Below are positions 1-8,160 of a stretch of 23,139 nt of DNA, in pieces. Under the pieces are notes generated by a model. It did no database searches. It saw nothing but the letters and a program-made list of their open reading frames with translations, and had not been told where the DNA came from. Origin of the DNA: Methanobacterium sp. (GTDB lineage Archaea > Methanobacteriota > Methanobacteria > Methanobacteriales > Methanobacteriaceae); contig PMGM01000039.1 of the NCBI GenBank assembly GCA_003158115.1, positions 1 through 23,139 of the forward strand, given 5' to 3'. Within the stretch, counting starts at the first letter, position 1, and every line of letters begins with the position of its first letter. The position numbers were made by a program, and so were the translations under genes.

Positions 1-144
1 TTAATGTCAATTTGTCGTTGCAGTTCTTCCCATATTCTTTCGCCTTTGCCCGTATCGATTAGACGCTCTCGGAAAGTCCAGACCGTGGAACGGTCTGGGA
101 TTCTTTCAGGAACCCTAAAAACTTTCTGAAAGATACAAACAAGC
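1..144 (-). pseudogene. IS5-type transposase remnant, running off the left edge
   Basis: Read on the minus strand, about 1-117 gives VPERIPDRSTVWTFRERLI, then DTGK, a short charged stretch and WEELQRQID. This is the conserved N-terminal region of IS5-family (DUF772-type) transposases, which usually read FLGFPxxIPDxSTVWxFRERL. Just upstream, FQK is followed by VFRV where FLGF is expected, which fits a small compensated indel. Further upstream the frame meets a stop near 164 with no recognisable transposase sequence, so the N-terminus is gone or scrambled. The rest of the gene lies outside the window. A 9-bp perfect inverted repeat (78-86 with 90-98) and an 8-bp one (102-109 with 126-133) lie inside it. 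Family assignment rests on remembered motif patterns, not on a search. Confidence 0.75.
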
Positions 145-174
145 AAATAAAAGAATTAGGAACAATATATATGA

Positions 175-255
175 AGTATACATACATGGGCAGCAGTAAA
201 AGACAAAGCAGGAAATAATTTAAAATCAGTTTATATGTTCAAATTTAAAACATAA
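175..255 (+). pseudogene. Possible C-terminal relic of a surface (Ig-like) protein
   Basis: The frame from 175 reads a 26-residue peptide containing HTWAAVKDKAGNN and ending at TAA (253-255). The pattern of His-Thr, an aromatic, then DKAGNN resembles the end of Ig-like or bacterial adhesin repeats, where xWAxDKAGN is common. A TGA at 172-174 closes the frame upstream and there is no start codon or ribosome binding site. It would be the tail of a decayed adhesin next to the transposase remnant. The call is tentative because the peptide is short. The rest of 145-360 holds nothing else I recognise. Confidence 0.3.
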
Positions 256-360
256 ATATTTTATTTCGATATACAATTATGTACTTATTCCTCAATATCA
301 AATGGATTAAAATTCAATTATATAACCAGTATTGATAGATTGTCAATCTGTAATGGTATA

Positions 361-1962
361 TTAATCGAACTTTGCCTTTTTAAAATATCCCACTCCAATT
401 AAAGCCAATAGAGCAAATATTGCTAGAATAGTATAAGGATTATTTTTAATTGTATTTATTGTATGTTTAATAGATACTTCTACAGATTTAAGCCCATTTC
501 CATTTGAACCTGCATTTCCTTCATTAGATAAAGATTTCCCAATTATCCCAATCATATCGGTGGCTTGTTTAGTTAAACTGGATGAACCGTTTAAACTTTT
601 TGAATAATAGGTACTTGAATTTACATTGCTGTTAGATTTACCATTCCCATTTGAATTCCCATTTGAATTCCCATTTGAATTCCCATTTGAATTCCCATTT
701 GAATTCCCATTTGTAGAATTAGAAAAACCCGGCATGTAATTATTGACCAACGCGTTTCCGGAATAATAATTTATTCCATTACCTGTGGGATTAGTTGTAA
801 TCATTGCTGTGCACACCATAGGGCACACACCTATATCCTCTCTGTTATTGGATCCATACCAGTTGGCCCCCACATTAAACTCGCTATATTCGGGATTAGA
901 TTTAACATTAAAATTTTGATTACCTACTATGATATTATATAAGATATTTATGAGATTATTTGACTCTTGATAATTATCTCCAAGGCCTATACCATCTCCC
1001 GTGTCAAATACATCTATATATGTTAAAGTGGATTTTACACTATTCTCTATTGTATTGTTGATTATTGTATCATTTACACTGTAGGAATCAATATAAATTC
1101 CGTTTATATTGGAAGTAATATTATTTTGGGATATAGAGGTGTTTTCTGTGGTATCTTCAAGAGAAATTCCGTTTATCCTATTTTTATCAATTTTATTGCC
1201 TGTGATGTTGATTTTATAAGTGTTAGATAAATATGCTCCATATTCATTATTTTCAAGAGTGTTGTTCTTAACCGACACATTTTTGGAAGAATAAACTGAT
1301 AATCCACTTAAATTATTATTTATAATATTATTTGAGGTTATTCCAATATTAGAAGAATTAGATATATTTATTCCAGAATTAATGTTATTTTTTATCAGAT
1401 TTTTATTTGCAGATACATTTTTAGAATTTTCTATATTTAGTCCATTTCCACCTGAATTTGTTAAATTATTTTGATTTAAATTGCTATAAGATACATTTTT
1501 TAAATAGACAGAATCTTCATGGCCGCCTGAAATGTTATTAGAGTTAATAGTTATATTTTTTACATTTTCGGCGATTATACCATAATCTGAGTTAGTTATA
1601 ATATTAAATCCTGCAATGACACTACCTAAACTTGTATTAGTGAAATAAAAAGCAAAAGTTCCTAATCCGGGGATGTTATTAGAATTGTTACTGATTATTA
1701 TTGTATTTTTATTACTGATAATGTTCAATTTTTTGTTTATTATTAAGGATATGTTGCTATAACTACTCCCCAGAAAGTTAATTGTATCGCCTTGATTTGA
1801 TCCATTAATCAGGGTTTGTATATCGTAATTTTGTAATCCTGGAGCGATATTAATAGTGGCTGCTGAAGCAGGGGACATATTTGTGCTTATAAAGATTATT
1901 ATTGATAGTAATAATAATATCGAACGAAGATTTAATATTTCTTTTATTTTTTTTGAATTCAT
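361..1962 (-). CDS. Adhesin-like right-handed beta-helix surface protein, membrane anchored
   Basis: This is a 533-residue secreted protein. Residues 1-34 form a signal peptide with a long hydrophobic core and an ASA-ATI type cleavage region. Residues about 35-90 are a short N-terminal domain shared with the neighbouring gene at 2266. About 100-330 are Asn-rich parallel beta-helix (PbH1/NosD-type) repeats of the form NIxxNNI, followed by an NWYGSN motif that often closes such helices in methanogen adhesins. A Gly-Asn-Ser low-complexity linker follows, and then a transmembrane helix near 508-527 with a FKKAKFD tail, so the protein is probably anchored in the cytoplasmic membrane and crosses the pseudomurein wall. 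GTGAG a few bases upstream of the ATG supports the start. It is divergent from the adhesin at 2266. Ligand and role are unknown; adhesion is inferred from the architecture. Confidence 0.85.
   Translation of the reverse strand: MNSKKIKEILNLRSILLLLSIIIFISTNMSPASAATINIAPGLQNYDIQTLINGSNQGDTINFLGSSYSNISLIINKKLNIISNKNTIIISNNSNNIPGLGTFAFYFTNTSLGSVIAGFNIITNSDYGIIAENVKNITINSNNISGGHEDSVYLKNVSYSNLNQNNLTNSGGNGLNIENSKNVSANKNLIKNNINSGINISNSSNIGITSNNIINNNLSGLSVYSSKNVSVKNNTLENNEYGAYLSNTYKINITGNKIDKNRINGISLEDTTENTSISQNNITSNINGIYIDSYSVNDTIINNTIENSVKSTLTYIDVFDTGDGIGLGDNYQESNNLINILYNIIVGNQNFNVKSNPEYSEFNVGANWYGSNNREDIGVCPMVCTAMITTNPTGNGINYYSGNALVNNYMPGFSNSTNGNSNGNSNGNSNGNSNGNSNGNGKSNSNVNSSTYYSKSLNGSSSLTKQATDMIGIIGKSLSNEGNAGSNGNGLKSVEVSIKHTINTIKNNPYTILAIFALLALIGVGYFKKAKFD
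646..713 (-). repeat. 12-bp tandem repeat coding for an (NGNS)n linker
   Basis: The unit CCCATTTGAATT on the plus strand repeats five full times from 646 to 705, plus a partial sixth unit to 713. On the coding (minus) strand it encodes Asn-Gly-Asn-Ser units between the beta-helix and the membrane anchor. The units are identical at DNA level, which points to recent slippage, so linker length may vary between strains. Confidence 0.95.
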
Positions 1963-2265
1963 TTTCTCACGTAATATTTATAAGATTTATTTATCGAATT
2001 ATATATTTATACATATATGATTGTAACATATATCTATAATTAAATTCCAATATAAGATTATCCTTTAAAAATTAATAATAGATATAATTAACAATATAAA
2101 TTAATAAAAATTTCAAATAATTGTTTATTATTAATTTTAACCATTTTAAGTCATTTTAGATCAAAGAGAATGATAATAAATTTTAATCAATCGAAATGTT
2201 TATATTATACATTCGATAATGGTTTTGTTGTAAAATAAGTTAATACTAAAATCGGAGGGGAAAAT
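1963..2265. promoter_or_regulatory. Divergent promoter spacer between the two adhesin genes
   Basis: This 303-bp AT-rich spacer must hold both promoters. For the plus-strand gene, TTTATATTA at 2199-2207 is a plausible TATA box, with CGAAA just upstream as a possible BRE. It lies about 67 bases before the TTG start, leaving room for a short leader and the ribosome binding site GGAGGGG (2254-2260). The TATA box is flanked by an imperfect inverted repeat, TCGAAATGT (2191-2199) and ACATTCGA (2209-2216), which could be a regulator site. For the minus-strand gene, several TATA-like stretches occur around 1995-2015 but no single one stands out. Confidence 0.5.
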
Positions 2266-3963
2266 TTGAAAGGGATAAATAAATTTTTAATACTTTCTTT
2301 TGTTGTCCTATCGATATTTGGTTCTGGAATTGCTAGTGCTTCTGCTGCTACCGTAACGGTGGCTTCAGGATTGAATAATACTCAAATTCAGACCATTATT
2401 GATGGATCACAATCGGGAGACACAATAGAGTTTTTAGGAAGTGAATATGATAATATTGCTTTGGTAATAAATAAGACACTGAACCTTGTAGCAGTTAATA
2501 GTGGAACAGTTATAAAAGCCATTAGTAATTCATCAGCTATTCCACAAATAGTTACCAATAATGCCATAGCCAACACAGCTGCATTTTACTTCTTTAACGG
2601 TACCAATGGGGCAGGTAATGGAAGTTCATTAAGTGGATTTAATATTACTAGTATGGCCAATTCAACTACTGGTATGGGTTACGACAATTCATTGATCTAT
2701 TCCCAGTACGTAAGTGGACTTAACATATATAATAATAGTCTAAACTTAGCATCATGGGGAATATATGCTTATGAATGTCCAAATTTAATCATCAATAACA
2801 ACACTGTCGGAAACATGGCCACCACAGGTATCCTTTCCTTTGGATCAGCAAATGCCATAATTTCAAATAATAGTGTCCAAAACTGTTCCAACCATGGAAT
2901 TGATGTAAGACACCCTGTAGGGCCTAACGTAACAGTTAGTGGTAATCTAGTTAATAATTGTAATGAAGGAATTTATTTAATGCACTCACAAGGACATAGT
3001 GTGTACAATAATACAATCACAAATTGTAAACTAAGTTCTATAACGGTATACGGTGCAGGAAATGTGAATATAACTAACAATACAATGAGTAACTCATTTG
3101 TAGGAGTATTACTATCTTCTGGATTTTACAATGTTAGCATCCAGAATAACACCTACAACCTAACATCTACAGCGTTCCCACCAACATTCCCATATTATGT
3201 ATTAATAGCTGACAGCAGTACAAACAGTAAAACAAGTGCAAATGGAACATTCAGTGACTCTGCAGACCAATATTCAAATATTTCACTAAGTTCTGTTTAC
3301 TCTAATTCCAGCATAACCAATGGTAAAACCACCACATACACTATAAAAGTTTCAAACAATGGACAAAGTTCAGCAAACAACCTAAACATAACTAATCTCT
3401 TACCATCTTCCAATTACATTAACTATCAAGTTGGAGCAGTATCGAGAGGAACTTTTAACGCAACTACCGGTACTTGGAATTTGAATACCTTGAGTGCAAA
3501 CAGTGAAGCCATAATTGTATTTACAGTAACAGCTAAACATGCAGGAAAACTATCTACCAGCCCATCGGTAAATTATATAGATAACAATGGGAAGAATACA
3601 ATAAATGCATCAAACAGTAATTTAAATATTAACAAAGATGTTGAGGATCATTATACCTATTCTGTAAGCAAATCAAAAGTCAAAGCTGGAAGTAAATTTA
3701 ATCTATCAATAAAAATAACAAACCATGGTCTTGATAATTCAGGAACAATTACTGTACAAAACAAACTTTCTAGTGCGTTCACTAAAATCAGTACAAGCCA
3801 AACAGCCCCGTTCAAATACAGCTCTAATAAATGGACAGGAACCGTAGGATCAAATAAAACAATAAACTTGAAAATGTCAATTAAAATAAATAAAAAAGGT
3901 GTACACAAAATACCAGTAATAGTTAATGGTAAAACAAAGTTAATTACTGTAACTGGAACCTGA
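2266..3963 (+). CDS. Adhesin-like secreted beta-helix protein with two C-terminal DUF11/CARDB-like domains
   Basis: This is a 565-residue protein that starts at TTG, chosen because GGAGGGG ends five bases upstream. The signal peptide spans residues 1-28 (cleavage near ASA-ATV). The next 55 or so residues closely match the N-terminal domain of the divergent gene at 361-1962, including QTIxxGSxxGDTIxFLG. Asn-rich beta-helix repeats follow to about 305. Residues about 335-450 resemble a DUF11-type repeat (TTYTIKVSNNG, then a TGTWNL motif). Residues about 455-565 form a second similar Ig-like domain. Unlike the other two adhesins there is no C-terminal membrane helix, so it is either released or held by the wall or by a partner. 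The function is inferred only from the architecture. Confidence 0.85.
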   Translation: MKGINKFLILSFVVLSIFGSGIASASAATVTVASGLNNTQIQTIIDGSQSGDTIEFLGSEYDNIALVINKTLNLVAVNSGTVIKAISNSSAIPQIVTNNAIANTAAFYFFNGTNGAGNGSSLSGFNITSMANSTTGMGYDNSLIYSQYVSGLNIYNNSLNLASWGIYAYECPNLIINNNTVGNMATTGILSFGSANAIISNNSVQNCSNHGIDVRHPVGPNVTVSGNLVNNCNEGIYLMHSQGHSVYNNTITNCKLSSITVYGAGNVNITNNTMSNSFVGVLLSSGFYNVSIQNNTYNLTSTAFPPTFPYYVLIADSSTNSKTSANGTFSDSADQYSNISLSSVYSNSSITNGKTTTYTIKVSNNGQSSANNLNITNLLPSSNYINYQVGAVSRGTFNATTGTWNLNTLSANSEAIIVFTVTAKHAGKLSTSPSVNYIDNNGKNTINASNSNLNINKDVEDHYTYSVSKSKVKAGSKFNLSIKITNHGLDNSGTITVQNKLSSAFTKISTSQTAPFKYSSNKWTGTVGSNKTINLKMSIKINKKGVHKIPVIVNGKTKLITVTGT

Positions 3964-3974
3964 ATTCACATTTT

Positions 3975-4007
3975 GTAATTCAGAATTACCATTTTTTATT
4001 TTTTTGA
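3975..4007 (+). terminator. Hairpin plus T-tract after the adhesin gene
   Basis: GTAATT and AATTAC form a 6-bp stem around CAG (3975-3989). A T-rich tract, ATTTTTTATTTTTTTG, follows at 3991-4006. Oligo-T alone can end archaeal transcripts, and the position 11 bases after the stop codon fits. Confidence 0.6.
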
Positions 4008-4158
4008 TTGTAGATCCGTGAATCATTTCTAAAGGGTAAGAAAGAGTCTGATTTTATTATTATCCGAATTGATTTTGGTCAACTTCAATATGGCATCAAG
4101 AATATAACTCAAAATAAATATTCAGATTAACTTAAAATATAAATAGGGATTGATCAAA

Positions 4159-4860
4159 TTGTTAGAGTTATTATGGCAGTTAGGGATATTATCTACAGTT
4201 TTAATATTTGGTATTAAAATTGGACTTGCTATTGGTTTTGCTGGTCTTTCAAAAAAAGTTGGAGTAATTATAGCAGCTAGTTATGGGATAGGCACATTGG
4301 TACTGGCTTCAATAATCTCAGGATATGCAAATCTTCTATATAAAGTAGTATATGATTACAATTTTGTATTATTCTCGTTAATGGCTTTAATTATTTCATA
4401 TGCTGGTTTAATAACGATTAGAGAATGGAAAGTACACCATAAAAATCATGCAAAGGCCACATGTGCAGCTATGATTGCGCCTTGCCCTTGCTGTTTTGGA
4501 GCTGTTGTGGTAGCAATAGTATTAATATCCCCAATTATAGGAGTTTCTTCAGCAACCATTGGACAATATGCAGCATTGTTATTAAGTTTAACAATAGTGG
4601 TATTCTATTTTGCATCTGGAGCCATAGTTAGAATTGTTAAGAAACCTTATCCTATTTTACTTGGAAACTTCATGCTTTTTGCGGGATTCTATTTTTTAGC
4701 AAGTACTATTTTGTTACCTAATATCAATGCAGTTATACAGTCCCCAATGAGACCAACAAACATAAATTCTGTAACTACGCTAAGTTATGTAGCTATTTTA
4801 GTGGTTATTCTTATAGTCATAGGATTTTACAGGACTAAAAAACAATACAATAGGGGGTGA
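4159..4860 (+). CDS. DUF2162 predicted membrane transporter with Cys-Pro-Cys-Cys motif
   Basis: This is an integral membrane protein of about 233 residues with some six to seven hydrophobic segments, resembling the archaeal DUF2162 'predicted transporter' family. After a basic loop rich in histidine (HHKNHAKATC, residues about 93-102) comes APCPCC (C109, C111, C112) at the start of a membrane helix. Together with C102 this looks like a possible metal or redox site (inference). I prefer the TTG at 4159 because AGGGATTGATC just upstream resembles the GGAGGTGATC consensus; an in-frame TTG at 4150 would add three residues. The gene is first in an operon with an ExbB-type protein and an ExbD-like DUF2149 protein, and its stop overlaps the ribosome binding site of the next gene. 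The substrate is unknown. Confidence 0.75.
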   Translation: MLELLWQLGILSTVLIFGIKIGLAIGFAGLSKKVGVIIAASYGIGTLVLASIISGYANLLYKVVYDYNFVLFSLMALIISYAGLITIREWKVHHKNHAKATCAAMIAPCPCCFGAVVVAIVLISPIIGVSSATIGQYAALLLSLTIVVFYFASGAIVRIVKKPYPILLGNFMLFAGFYFLASTILLPNINAVIQSPMRPTNINSVTTLSYVAILVVILIVIGFYRTKKQYNRG

Positions 4861-4865
4861 TTTAT

Positions 4866-5537
4866 ATGGCAGTGATTCCAGGCAGTGACATTATTAATAG
4901 TACACTTTATGTTGTTTCTCAAAGTTTACTTTTACCAGTTATAGCAGTTCTTTTGATAATGTTGGTATATGTTGTAATTGAGGGGGGAGGGATAATTTCC
5001 GAGTATTCCATTAGAAGAAAGACAACTTTTGTAGAGGTGGAAAGTTTTATAATGAATATTTCGAATAATAGTTCGCCAGCAACGATTAAAGACATTTTAG
5101 AGGAGATTGAACTTCCCAAGGTACATAAAGAAATATTAGGAAAAATAGCAGACATTAGCGCTTTAGGAGTAAAATCTAGAGAGGTATTGGCACGTAAATT
5201 GATAGAAGAAGAAGAAATCAAAGCAATCAAAAAGATAGAAAAAACCGATATTATTGCTAAAATTGCCCCAGCAATAGGTCTTATGGGAACATTGATACCA
5301 ATGGGCCCAGGACTTGCTGCTTTAGGCGCGGGAGATATAACAACACTTTCTCAAAATTTGATGGTTGCATTCGATGCTGCAATTCTAGGCATGGCTTCTG
5401 CAGCAATTGCATTTACAATATCCAGAGTAAGAAGGAGATGGTATGAAGATCAAATATCAAATTTAGATGCTATGGCTGAATCGCTCTTGGAGGTTATACA
5501 AAATGCTAAGGAAAAGAAAAAAACTTATATCGAATGA
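4866..5537 (+). CDS. MotA/TolQ/ExbB family proton-channel protein
   Basis: This is a 223-residue subunit of an ion-driven motor of the ExbB/TolQ/MotA type. One transmembrane helix lies at about 17-40. A charged cytoplasmic domain follows. Two further helices then carry the family signature APAIGLMGTLIPMG (about 136-149) and an Ala/Gly-rich segment ending in a basic RVRRRW stop-transfer. In bacteria such proteins pair with ExbD/TolR to turn the proton gradient into mechanical work. The ATG at 4866 is preferred to a GTG at 4857 because GGGGGTGA ends five bases before it. The reading frame overlaps the next gene by 35 bases, which implies translational coupling. Confidence 0.88.
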   Translation: MAVIPGSDIINSTLYVVSQSLLLPVIAVLLIMLVYVVIEGGGIISEYSIRRKTTFVEVESFIMNISNNSSPATIKDILEEIELPKVHKEILGKIADISALGVKSREVLARKLIEEEEIKAIKKIEKTDIIAKIAPAIGLMGTLIPMGPGLAALGAGDITTLSQNLMVAFDAAILGMASAAIAFTISRVRRRWYEDQISNLDAMAESLLEVIQNAKEKKKTYIE

Positions 5538-5835
5538 TGGTGAAGTAGATCCTTTGGTATATGCAGTCAATATGGTGGATTGTATGCTGGTTTTAGCAGT
5601 AGGATTTTTAATATTCACTGTAATGTCTTTTGGAATGCAAAGTGTTGTTTTCAGCAGCGCTTCACCTCAGGAGAAACAGGATATTATGAAAGCAGTACAA
5701 CAAACAGTAGAACTTCAACAGGGAAAAGTGCTAAATAGCACACCGGAAACGCAGTCTGGAAAAGGAAGCGGGTATGTTCAGGTAGGAACTGTATACAAAG
5801 ATCCAAAAACGAATAAAATGATCATGGTGGGATAA
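5503..5835 (+). CDS. DUF2149 protein, probable ExbD-like partner of the ExbB protein
   Basis: This is a 110-residue protein with a short basic N-terminus, one transmembrane helix and an extracytoplasmic tail, the same layout as ExbD/TolR/MotB. The helix starts VNMVDCMLVLAVGFLI with Asp26. ExbD has its essential protonatable aspartate in the same place, in a D-x-M-L-V-L context. The family link to DUF2149 is from memory; the ExbD analogy is inference from this motif and the operon. The start at ATG 5503 is set by GGAGGT at 5489-5494; an upstream in-frame ATG at 5467 has no such site. The tail is much shorter than the periplasmic domain of bacterial ExbD. Confidence 0.75.
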   Translation: MLRKRKKLISNDGEVDPLVYAVNMVDCMLVLAVGFLIFTVMSFGMQSVVFSSASPQEKQDIMKAVQQTVELQQGKVLNSTPETQSGKGSGYVQVGTVYKDPKTNKMIMVG

Positions 5836-5862
5836 CAAAATTTATTATTTTTTGGTGTAATC

Positions 5863-6573
5863 ATGGACAAGTATGATGTAGATGTGTATAACAAATTGTC
5901 ACTGAAAATAAAGGATCAACTTGGATTAAAAAAATCTCCAGTAGCAATTAAACTTGTTTCAAATAAAGAGCACATTCCCGAAGGAATTCCAAAAGTAGAA
6001 GAAAATTTTAGGCACTGTGAAATGGTTCAAAAAGCATTAAAAGGGGAAATATTTTATTCAACAGCCAAAGAACAACAATTATGTAATGGGGCAGGAGCAT
6101 TAGGACTAACAGAACCCACGGCAAAAGTTAAATCTGGGGAAATGCATTACTCTATGGGAAAATTTTCGAGCTTGGAATCTGCAAAAAGAACTGTAAATGC
6201 TATTCCAAAGATAGATAATATAATGAAAGCAGTTTTATATGCACCTCTAGAAACAACCCCATACAATCCTGATGTTGTTATTATAATTTGTAATACTCAA
6301 CAAGCTATGCGATTATCGCAAGCAATGGTTTATACCCTTAATGATCGTTTTAAGGCAGACTTTGCAGGAATCCAATCAATCTGTGGAGATGCCGTTGCAG
6401 GACCATATAAAACCAAAAGACCAAATATAACGTTGGGATGTGATGCTTCAAGAAAATTTGCTGGTATAAAACCATATGAAATGATAGTTGGTATGAATGC
6501 TGAGGATATTGGTTTTGTTGTGAATGCTCTTGATGAACTAAATGAGATTAAAAGAGTTAGATATGGTTTCTAA
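5863..6573 (+). CDS. DUF169 family protein (first copy)
   Basis: This 236-residue soluble protein of the archaeal/bacterial DUF169 family has no established function known to me. Family features visible are SPVAIKL near the N-terminus, RHCEMVQKALKGEIFYST, a central VLYAPLE segment, VVIIICNTQQAM, and cysteines in FRHC, QQLC, IICN and SICGD. Several of these positions recur in the second copy at 22019 (RFC, EEEC, VCNAKQG, GPICC), which suggests a conserved metal, cluster or redox site (inference). GGTGTAATC before the ATG is the ribosome binding site. It follows the ExbB/DUF2149 operon after 27 bases and is likely co-transcribed, which may link it to that membrane system. Confidence 0.82.
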   Translation: MDKYDVDVYNKLSLKIKDQLGLKKSPVAIKLVSNKEHIPEGIPKVEENFRHCEMVQKALKGEIFYSTAKEQQLCNGAGALGLTEPTAKVKSGEMHYSMGKFSSLESAKRTVNAIPKIDNIMKAVLYAPLETTPYNPDVVIIICNTQQAMRLSQAMVYTLNDRFKADFAGIQSICGDAVAGPYKTKRPNITLGCDASRKFAGIKPYEMIVGMNAEDIGFVVNALDELNEIKRVRYGF

Positions 6574-6978
6574 GAATCTTTATATGGGGAATTAAATCAA
6601 ATAACTTTAAGAGGGAACTTTATGAATCCATAATGAAAATTTTATAATTTGTTGTTAATTGGAGAAATATAATATTAATACTAAATTATTTTTTTATATG
6701 TCAAAATAGGGTCTAGACTTAATACATTTCAAAATATGTTTTGTGAATCAATTATGTAATTATGTTCATACTAATTAGTTAAAACATATGCCATTATTAA
6801 GGATATTGTTCGGAAAATAATAAGATATTTGTTGGAATTTTTACTTTTTAATAATACTAATATGTTAATTCTTATATCAATTTTATCATATATGTATATC
6901 ACTTTTACTTAACTTACGATCCATACAAATCACACGGAAACTCGACAAAATTTATAACCCTAAAAAATTGTATAGACA
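6574..6978. other. Gene-free AT-rich spacer
   Basis: There is no open frame of note and no recognisable RNA. The stretch is AT-rich throughout. Repeat copy A begins at its end. Confidence 0.5.
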
Positions 6979-7062
6979 ATGGATATACTCCTACTCAAAA
7001 ATGCATGGATATATGCTGAAATTGATGTATAAATTTATTAATTCGTATTAAATTATTTTCAA
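6979..7062 (+). repeat. Dispersed repeat core, copy A
   Basis: This is the 84-bp core starting ATGGATATACTC, with GCATGGATATAT at +24 and TTGATGTATAA near +42. It belongs to the A/E/F subfamily, which shares the tail TATTAAATTATTTTCAA. The embedded 17-codon frame reads MDILLLKNAWIYAEIDV. AATTGAT and ATTAATT can pair (one G-U) across the TAA. It lies between two converging genes (DUF169 and the hydrolase), so it is not a promoter element for either. Confidence 0.85.
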
Positions 7063-7126
7063 TAGTCTATTAGTTATTCAAATTCTAAAATGTCATTTTG
7101 ATATTTGAAAAAAAATAATAAAAAGT

Positions 7127-7165
7127 GGATACTTAGCAGATCATGAACGTATGTTGCCTGTACAC
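7127..7165 (+). repeat. Satellite module of the repeat family, copy downstream of core A
   Basis: GGATACTTAGCAGATCATGA followed by ACGTATGTTGCCTG closely matches 21682-21720 and, more loosely, 18328-18366. Those two lie upstream of cores E and D, whereas here the module sits after a core, so the parts have been rearranged. A shorter match, TATGTTGCCTATATACAAT, occurs at 18781-18799. Confidence 0.85.
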
Positions 7166-7246
7166 AATAATAAAATTTACAATACAATTTATGTATTTAA
7201 TCAAAACTATTGTTTCATTTCTATTTTGACCATTAGTGAACTAAAT

Positions 7247-8149
7247 TTATGTATTATCGTTAAGGAATCTTTTTATTTCTTGTGCAATGATTTCTGGTTT
7301 GCCCGTTGCATCTTCGGCAGCCGCGTGATCAATCCCTGGAACTTCAATATGTTCTACATGAGGTAATACATCATTTAAAGCATCTATACTGTGTTTCAGG
7401 AATAAAAATGTTTTACTGCCGTTGAGTAATAACACATCTGCAGATACATCTTTGAAGTCTTCAATTGTCCCTTTAGTTTCATTAACAAGCACCACATCAT
7501 TGTGGAATGTAGGTACAAGATCTTTAAGAGTTAAATCACCTTCTTTGACCCTCCTTGCATCTAATTCCATTACAATTATAAAAATTAGTCTCAATATTAT
7601 ATTTGGTATGTATTTTACCCATTGATAAGGTGGTTCGAGTTCATCACCACTTACTTTGGTTGCTATTTCACTGCTAGTCACCATTGCCATGCTAAAATTG
7701 CCTTGAGCTACATATTGATCGTAACGTTTACCAATGTCGTTGAAGTTGTTCATTTCAGTTTCGTTAACATAAAATGGTGGTTCAAAAAGGACAACTTTAC
7801 GGATTATAGGTAAATAGAGGGCTGATTGCAATGCAATAATGGCACCTGTTGCTGTACCAAAAACATAATGTGCACCGGTTTTTTTAATAATTGCATCCAT
7901 ATCTTCTACTTCCCTTTGTAGGCCATAATCATCGCCAAAGGGTCCGCTTAAACCACGACCACGACGATCTGGAATGTATATGGTGAATTCATCAGACAGA
8001 GTAGTACCAAGTTTCATCAAAGTTTGAGATGCCTTTGCACCTCCATGCACTAAAATAATACCTGGACCAGTGCCCATCTGCCTGTAACCAATGATAGTAC
8101 CATCTTTTGAAATTACTGAATCTGTGGTATATTTTTGTTTATTACTCAT
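7247..8149 (-). CDS. Alpha/beta hydrolase fold protein with alanine at the nucleophile position
   Basis: This 300-residue protein of the alpha/beta hydrolase superfamily has the oxyanion motif LVHGG at about 33-37, a PDRRGRGLSGP segment typical after strand 4, and a candidate catalytic histidine in GIDHAAAED (H275). The nucleophile elbow reads FGTATG (about 97-102), where the family pattern G-x-S-x-G would put serine at residue 100. The codon is GCA, one base from the serine codon TCA. The usual acid position is also unclear (LLNGSKTF). It may be catalytically dead, a binding protein, or use other chemistry. The ribosome binding site AAGGAGGT overlaps the end of the tetR gene 11 bases upstream, so the two form an operon. 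Confidence 0.85.
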   Translation of the reverse strand: MSNKQKYTTDSVISKDGTIIGYRQMGTGPGIILVHGGAKASQTLMKLGTTLSDEFTIYIPDRRGRGLSGPFGDDYGLQREVEDMDAIIKKTGAHYVFGTATGAIIALQSALYLPIIRKVVLFEPPFYVNETEMNNFNDIGKRYDQYVAQGNFSMAMVTSSEIATKVSGDELEPPYQWVKYIPNIILRLIFIIVMELDARRVKEGDLTLKDLVPTFHNDVVLVNETKGTIEDFKDVSADVLLLNGSKTFLFLKHSIDALNDVLPHVEHIEVPGIDHAAAEDATGKPEIIAQEIKRFLNDNT

Positions 8150-8160
8150 ATCAAACCTCC

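Noticed and set aside
70..79. GGAAAGTCC, a hallmark of RNase P RNA, with a hairpin just after it
   Set aside because: The same bases read on the minus strand give a clear IS5-type transposase motif (IPDRSTVWTFRERL), and no other RNase P RNA elements are present.
7151..7366. 71-codon plus-strand open frame
   Set aside because: It overlaps the 3' end of the hydrolase gene on the other strand, starts within a repeat module and has no ribosome binding site or protein-like composition.
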